The translations under genes were made by a program, and so were the position numbers. Source: Mariniflexile gromovii (GTDB lineage: Bacteria > Bacteroidota > Bacteroidia > Flavobacteriales > Flavobacteriaceae). From it: a stretch of 64,000 bases of DNA. The stretch spans positions 1-64,000 of the forward strand of contig NZ_JAGJCB010000009.1 in the NCBI RefSeq assembly GCF_017814435.1. The letters run 5' to 3'. Positions 59,938 to 64,000 of this stretch are shown piece after piece. How positions within the stretch are numbered: the first letter of the stretch is position 1; every line of letters starts with the position of its first letter. The notes under the pieces are model-generated. The model made no database searches and was not told the DNA's origin. It worked only from the letters and a program-made list of their open reading frames with translations.

Positions 59938-60900
59938 ATGACAGATAGAAGAACTTTTATAAGACAGAGCAGCTTGCTCACCACAGCAGGATTGATAGCG
60001 AGTGCGGTGCCATTCGCGGGAATGGCGCAAAACGGAAACAATTTGCAAGAAAAACCAAAAGAAGAAAACTCAAAATGGCTGGATGGTTCCCGTCTGGTTA
60101 TATCGGTTTCTATGCAATTTGAAAGTGGCGGACAACCCGCAAATGCAGAAAGCCCTTTTCCTCAAAATATGAAAAAAGGCTATAAAGATTTGTCGGCAAC
60201 AACTTGGTACGAGTACGGATACAAAGAAGGCATTCCGCGAATGCTTGATAACTGGGATAAATTGGGTGTGAAAATCACCTCGCATATGGTGGGTAGTGCA
60301 GTGCTTAAAAACCCAGCACTGGCAAAAGAAATTGTAGATCGTGGCCACGAAGCAGCCGCACACGGGATGAATTGGGCGACACAATACACAATGTCTTACA
60401 ACGACGAGAAAAAATTTATAAAAGAAGGTGTAGATGCTATTAAAATAATTACGGGCTTCGATGCAATCGGTTATAATGCCAATTGGTTGCGCAGGGGCGA
60501 GAACACTTTAAAGATTTTACAGGAATTGGGATTTTTATACCACATAGATGATTTGAGCAGGGACGAACCTTTTATTCAGAAAGTAAACGGTAAAGATTTT
60601 GTAACGGTTCCTTATACATTGCGTTGTAACGACATTCAGTTGATAGAGGGTAAAAATTTCTCTGTTGACCAGTTTATAAATCAGGTAAAAATGGAATTTG
60701 ATCAACTGTATGAAGAATCGGAAAAACGTAGAAGGCAAATGTCTATCAGCTTCCACGACCGTATAGGCGGTACACCTCAAATGGTTCAGGCGGCGATGGA
60801 GTTGTTTACTTACATGAAAAAACATCAGGGCGTAAACTTTAAACGCAAAGATGAGATTGCCCGTATGGCTTTGGAAGATAAAACGACCATAAGAGATTAG
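59938..60900 (+). CDS. Polysaccharide-deacetylase-fold (NodB/PuuE-like) protein, twin-Arg-like signal
   Basis: A 320-residue exported protein. The N-terminus has a Tat-like signal, TDRRTFIRQSSLLTTAGL, ending near VPFAGMAQ (about residue 30). The NodB-like barrel follows with RGHEAAAHGMNWATQY (metal-site His motif), IGYNANWLRRGENTLKILQE and ISFHDRIGGTPQM. This pattern is nearer to the PuuE/allantoinase-like deacylases than to chitin deacetylases. Substrate unknown. It follows DoxX by 4 bp and is the last gene of that operon. Confidence 0.85.
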   Translation: MTDRRTFIRQSSLLTTAGLIASAVPFAGMAQNGNNLQEKPKEENSKWLDGSRLVISVSMQFESGGQPANAESPFPQNMKKGYKDLSATTWYEYGYKEGIPRMLDNWDKLGVKITSHMVGSAVLKNPALAKEIVDRGHEAAAHGMNWATQYTMSYNDEKKFIKEGVDAIKIITGFDAIGYNANWLRRGENTLKILQELGFLYHIDDLSRDEPFIQKVNGKDFVTVPYTLRCNDIQLIEGKNFSVDQFINQVKMEFDQLYEESEKRRRQMSISFHDRIGGTPQMVQAAMELFTYMKKHQGVNFKRKDEIARMALEDKTTIRD

Positions 60901-61070
60901 ATAAACTATATATAGCTTGAGACCCAGCAAATCGGAGATGTCTATTGGAAATTACTTTTATTCATTATTTAATGAACGGGGATTTATTATGATAACAGAA
61001 TGCAAATTCTTTTAATGCTCTTCAAAAAGAGTTGTCGAAGCATAATTAAGTCTAATATTTTAAAGGGAGG

Positions 61071-61859
61071 CTAAAACATTTTTTTTGGACTATACCCAAA
61101 CTGTTTTTTAAAGGTATAAGAAAAATGAGAAAGATCTTCAAAGCCCAAATCGATATAAATTTCCGATGGTGACTGTTTTTGTTCGTTAATGAGATAATGA
61201 GCTTCGTTAAGTCGCTTTTGCAAAACCCATTTATGAGGAGACGTATGAAAAATTTTTGCAAAATCACGTTTGAAGGTAGATAAACTTCTACCGGTTAGGT
61301 AAGCAAAGCGCTCCAAATTCACATTGTATTTATAGTTTTGAATCATAAAAGATTCCAAATCAATTTTAAAAGGCTCTGAAAAATCGAAGAGAATATTTTT
61401 GAGTTTAGGTTGTGTCTCGATTAAAATAAATAACAACTCTTTAATTTTAAGTTCGATAAAATCCTTGTTCAAAAGTTTCGGGTTTTCAAGAATGGTTTGC
61501 AATGAGGCAATATAATGTTGTAGCACAGAATTCACTTCAATAAAAATCAAAGGTTCTGAAACTTCAGAATTTTTAAATGAAAAATGATATTCCCTTGCCA
61601 TATTCTGTAAAACTTCCTTGTTCAGGTAAATATTCAGACTTTCAAAGTTTCCGTTTTCGGGCGGATATTTGGTAAATTTTACCAATTGATTTTTTCGGAT
61701 TAAAGTAAGAGCACCCTCTTTCACGATGTATTTTTCTTTACTATCAGACAGTGTAAATTGTCCTGACATCTGAAAAGAGAGAACGTGTTGTGATACAAAA
61801 TTTTCACCTTTTCGGCTTACCTCGTGATAGCAGGAATAGACAATATCTGATTTTTCCAT
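61071..61859 (-). CDS. AraC-family transcriptional regulator
   Basis: A 262-residue regulator with an unusual sensor part that includes IVKEGALTLIRKNQLVKFTK and an AraC C-terminal domain (about 160-258) with AYLTGRSLSTFKRDFAKIFH and DLGFEDLSHFSYTFKKQFGY. The pattern resembles the ExsA-like group. It lies 57 bp downstream of the aldehyde dehydrogenase gene on the same strand, so it may control that operon. Confidence 0.9.
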   Translation of the reverse strand: MEKSDIVYSCYHEVSRKGENFVSQHVLSFQMSGQFTLSDSKEKYIVKEGALTLIRKNQLVKFTKYPPENGNFESLNIYLNKEVLQNMAREYHFSFKNSEVSEPLIFIEVNSVLQHYIASLQTILENPKLLNKDFIELKIKELLFILIETQPKLKNILFDFSEPFKIDLESFMIQNYKYNVNLERFAYLTGRSLSTFKRDFAKIFHTSPHKWVLQKRLNEAHYLINEQKQSPSEIYIDLGFEDLSHFSYTFKKQFGYSPKKMF

Positions 61860-61916
61860 TTCAATTTAATGCTAACGATAAAGCGTCATTATGAAACAAC
61901 GCTTTATCAATATATA

Positions 61917-63332
61917 TTATTGTAAAACAGCTTTCGGTTCCAAATAAGCTTTCAAGCCATACACACCATATTCTCTACCAATACCAGACTGTTTAAATCC
62001 TCCAAACGGAACCATCGGGTCGTGACTAAAACCATTAATACAAATCCTTCCAGCATCAATTTGTGAAGCCACTTTTTGAGCTCTTTTCATATTAGAAGAA
62101 CTGATGTAGGCAGCCAAACCGTATGGTGTATCGTTTGCAATTTCTATAGCTTCTTCTTCTGTTTTATATGGAATAATGGATAAAACAGGTCCGAAAATTT
62201 CTTCCTGAGCAATCGTCATATTATTTTTCACATTGGTAAAAATAGTAGCTTTTACAAAGTTACCATCTTCCAATCCATCAGGCTTTCCTGTACCTCCTGC
62301 CAATAAAGTTGCACCTTCTTCCAATCCTGTTTTAATATAATTCTGAACTCTTTCGAATTGTTTTATACTAACCATTGGACCAACATTGGTATTTTCTTTT
62401 TCGGGAAAACCCACAACGATCTTTTCTGCTGTCGCCTTAGCTATTTCATTTACTTTTTCTAATTGATTTTCAGGAACCAAAAGTCTTGTTGGGGCTATGC
62501 AAGCTTGTCCGCTATTCATATAAGCTCCGAAAACTGCAGTTGGAATTGCTTCTTCAAGATTGGCATCATCTAAAATAATGTTTGGAGATTTACCGCCGAG
62601 TTCCAGTGTAACACGTTTCATCGTATCTACCGCTTTTTTAGCAATTAGTTTTCCCACTACTGTCGAGCCTGTGAAGGAAATTTTCGCTATGTCTTGATGA
62701 ACTGTCAATTCGGTTCCAACTACATTACCTAAACCTATTACAAAGTTAATAACTCCTTTTGGCAACCCTGCTTCGTGAAAAGCTTCCATCAATAATTGGG
62801 TTTGAAGAGCACTCATTTCACTTGGTTTAATCACCACGGTACAACCTGCCGAAATTGCTGTAGCAACCTTACTACAAATTGATCCGTTACTTGCGTTCCA
62901 AGGAGTGATAATTCCTATAACACCAACGGGTTGTAAAAATACTTTTGATGAATTGATAGTCTGTTCAAAATCAAAACTTTTGATGGACTCAATCATCGAA
63001 TCAAACCATTGTCCAGTAAATTCGTTACTCATTGAAGAAAACTGAAAAGTTCCGCCGTACTCTTCAATCATTACTTCTGTAAAATCCTGTTTTCTTTTTT
63101 CTACTGCAATTTTTAATTTTTCGAGATAAGAAATTCGCTCATCTACGGTAGATTTTGAAAAGGTTTTGAACGCTTCTTTCGCTGCTGCGATTGCATTTCT
63201 GGTATCCACTTCATCTGCAAGTATAACTTCCCCGATTTTTTGGTTATAAGAAGGATTAATAATTTCGAAAACTTCTGTTCCGTTGGGCGTTACAAATTCG
63301 CCATTGATGTAGATTTTGTGTATCTTTTTCAT
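61917..63332 (-). CDS. NAD(P)-dependent aldehyde dehydrogenase
   Basis: A 471-residue ALDH-superfamily enzyme: IGIITPWNASNGSICSKVAT, the Rossmann motif FTGSTVVGKLI, the general base Glu in VTLELGGKSPNIIL and the catalytic Cys in NSGQACIAPTRLL (about residue 280), then the C-terminal FGGFKQSGIGREYGVYGL. It oxidises aldehydes to acids. Placed among regulators and reductases that act on carbonyls, it probably detoxifies aldehydes. No metabolic partner identifies its substrate. Confidence 0.93.
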   Translation of the reverse strand: MKKIHKIYINGEFVTPNGTEVFEIINPSYNQKIGEVILADEVDTRNAIAAAKEAFKTFSKSTVDERISYLEKLKIAVEKRKQDFTEVMIEEYGGTFQFSSMSNEFTGQWFDSMIESIKSFDFEQTINSSKVFLQPVGVIGIITPWNASNGSICSKVATAISAGCTVVIKPSEMSALQTQLLMEAFHEAGLPKGVINFVIGLGNVVGTELTVHQDIAKISFTGSTVVGKLIAKKAVDTMKRVTLELGGKSPNIILDDANLEEAIPTAVFGAYMNSGQACIAPTRLLVPENQLEKVNEIAKATAEKIVVGFPEKENTNVGPMVSIKQFERVQNYIKTGLEEGATLLAGGTGKPDGLEDGNFVKATIFTNVKNNMTIAQEEIFGPVLSIIPYKTEEEAIEIANDTPYGLAAYISSSNMKRAQKVASQIDAGRICINGFSHDPMVPFGGFKQSGIGREYGVYGLKAYLEPKAVLQ

Positions 63333-63435
63333 TTCTAAAATTGTATGTTACAAAATTAAAGTAGAAATGAAATATAAACTTTGTAAAAAGGCTCAAGTTT
63401 AGTTTGTTAAAAAGTTCAGCTTTTCGTCTTGAAAT

Positions 63436-64000
63436 TTAATTAACTGCTTCTTTTTTGTACTGACCTGGCGTTACCCCAACAACTTTCTTAAAAAGTCTCG
63501 AAAAATAAGATGGACTTTCAAAGCCAAGATCGTAGGCGATCCCTGCAACATTACTTTCTGAACTCAATAATAAATTTTTAGCTTCGCCAATCAGATAAAT
63601 ATGAAGGTGCTCTAGGGCGGTTTTTCCTGTTTCTTGTTTTAGAACATCACTAAGGTAACGCGGGGAAACCGCTAATTTATTAGCCATAAAATTAACACTT
63701 GGTAAACCTTCATTAAGGTGTTTTTCTTCTTTGAAATAATCATTCAAAACTGTCATGAATTTTTTAACCATTGTTCCAGAAACATTTGGACTTCGGTCGA
63801 TGAACTGTCTTTTGTAAAAGCGGTCAGAATATTTTAAAATAGAATCAATATGTGACAGTATAATTTCCCGACTGAATTCATCAGAATTTTCATCGTATTC
63901 TTTTCTGATCTTCTCATAAAGCTCCCACATGATCACTTCTTCTGATGGCGAAATATGGAGCGCCTCATTGATTTCATATTCAAAATAACCATACTTTTTG
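63436..64000 (-). CDS. AraC-family transcriptional regulator, N-terminal part beyond the window
   Basis: The reading frame on the minus strand is open to the window edge, so the GTG at 63936 is not the true start. Residues read from the edge include YGYFEYEINEALHISPSEE, then SREIILSHIDSILKYSDRFY and the AraC double HTH with ANKLAVSPRYLSDVLKQETG and DLGFESPSYFSRLFKKVVGV. It corresponds to about the C-terminal 188 residues of a protein like the one at 55983-56873, which has 296. It lies upstream of the aldehyde dehydrogenase gene (103 bp gap) and on the same strand, so it may regulate that gene. Confidence 0.9.
   Translation of the reverse strand, partial: KKYGYFEYEINEALHISPSEEVIMWELYEKIRKEYDENSDEFSREIILSHIDSILKYSDRFYKRQFIDRSPNVSGTMVKKFMTVLNDYFKEEKHLNEGLPSVNFMANKLAVSPRYLSDVLKQETGKTALEHLHIYLIGEAKNLLLSSESNVAGIAYDLGFESPSYFSRLFKKVVGVTPGQYKKEAVN

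Larger units (their letters stand above)
26651..64000. mobile_element. Left part of an integrative and mobilisable element (right end not in window)
   Basis: Support for an element: the split tRNA-Met at its left edge, an adjacent tyrosine recombinase (27007-28338), a cargo of resistance-type genes, and a mobilisation module (relaxase, coupling protein, accessory protein, SSB) at 44.8-49.5 kb. The window shows no second tRNA-Met copy, so at least 37 kb lies between the ends if all the DNA belongs to one element. It is also possible that the mobilisation block at 42.9-50.4 kb is a separate nested element, given its higher GC, or that the genes after 50.4 kb are chromosomal. No type IV secretion pore genes (TraA-TraQ type) are visible. 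Confidence 0.5.

Noticed and set aside
1-64000. CRISPR arrays, rRNA genes, complete tRNA genes and prophage structural genes
   Set aside because: Looked for, but no regular repeat-spacer pattern, rRNA core sequence, full cloverleaf or capsid-type protein was found.

Overview
The window looks like a flavobacterium (Bacteroidota, Flavobacteriaceae). The evidence is low GC, SusC/SusD genes, type IX secretion (T9SS) C-terminal sorting domains, Bacteroidota-type mobilisation genes and an almost complete lack of Shine-Dalgarno signals. No species is claimed.

Region 1 (1-26.2 kb) is a pectin utilisation locus. At its left edge is the end of an IS3-like insertion sequence. Next to it is a LacI-family regulator. 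A leftward run reads SusC, SusD, a DUF5123-type surface lipoprotein, GH28, DUF4861, GH105, CE12 and an alpha/beta-hydrolase esterase. A rightward run reads a T9SS-sorted PL1 pectate lyase, a large CE8 pectin methylesterase broken by one frameshift, a T9SS-sorted beta-sandwich protein of unknown function, an exported cupin, a PL10-CE8 fusion and a second CE12. A convergent PL1 lyase with a T9SS tail closes the locus. Copies of the palindrome TGTAATCGATTACA lie in front of the main transcription units, so the LacI-type protein probably controls them together. The reading is: T9SS-sorted PL1 and CE8 enzymes cut and demethylate pectin outside the cell, SusCD imports oligomers, and periplasmic GH28, PL10, GH105, CE12 and cupin proteins finish the job.

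Region 2 (26.6-44.2 kb) begins at a 44-nt 3' fragment of an initiator-like tRNA-Met, which I read as the left attachment site of an integrative element. It is followed by an intact tyrosine recombinase and a decayed second recombinase. Then comes a run of about twenty co-directional genes starting with an ArsR regulator that has two ATAAC-N6-GTTAT operators. The run carries seven SRPBCC (AHSA1-like) genes, glyoxalase-fold (VOC) proteins, DoxX-like membrane proteins, a DHFR-like reductase, a rifampin ADP-ribosyltransferase (Arr), an NmrA-like protein and an AraC regulator. A MerR-TipAS regulator, a second DHFR-like protein and another VOC protein follow. This looks like a small-molecule detoxification or resistance island.

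Region 3 (42.9-50.4 kb) is the mobilisation core, much richer in GC from about 44.8 kb: a HEPN-like protein with a small partner, an XRE regulator, a VirD4/TraG-like coupling protein, a MobB-like relaxase, a BfmA/BtgA-like accessory protein, a candidate oriT, an SSB, and about 0.8 kb of strikingly structured non-coding DNA. No type IV secretion pore genes are visible, so the element looks mobilisable rather than self-transmissible, as far as the window shows.

Region 4 (50.4-64 kb) carries stress or electrophile-type genes: DUF417, two MRJP/SMP-30-like propeller proteins, a quinone oxidoreductase, an MBL-fold hydrolase, HxlR, four AraC regulators (the last cut by the window end), an SDR, a carboxymuconolactone decarboxylase-like (AhpD-like) protein, DoxX, a polysaccharide-deacetylase-fold protein and an aldehyde dehydrogenase. 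The right end of the element, and the intact tRNA-Met expected there, are not in the window.
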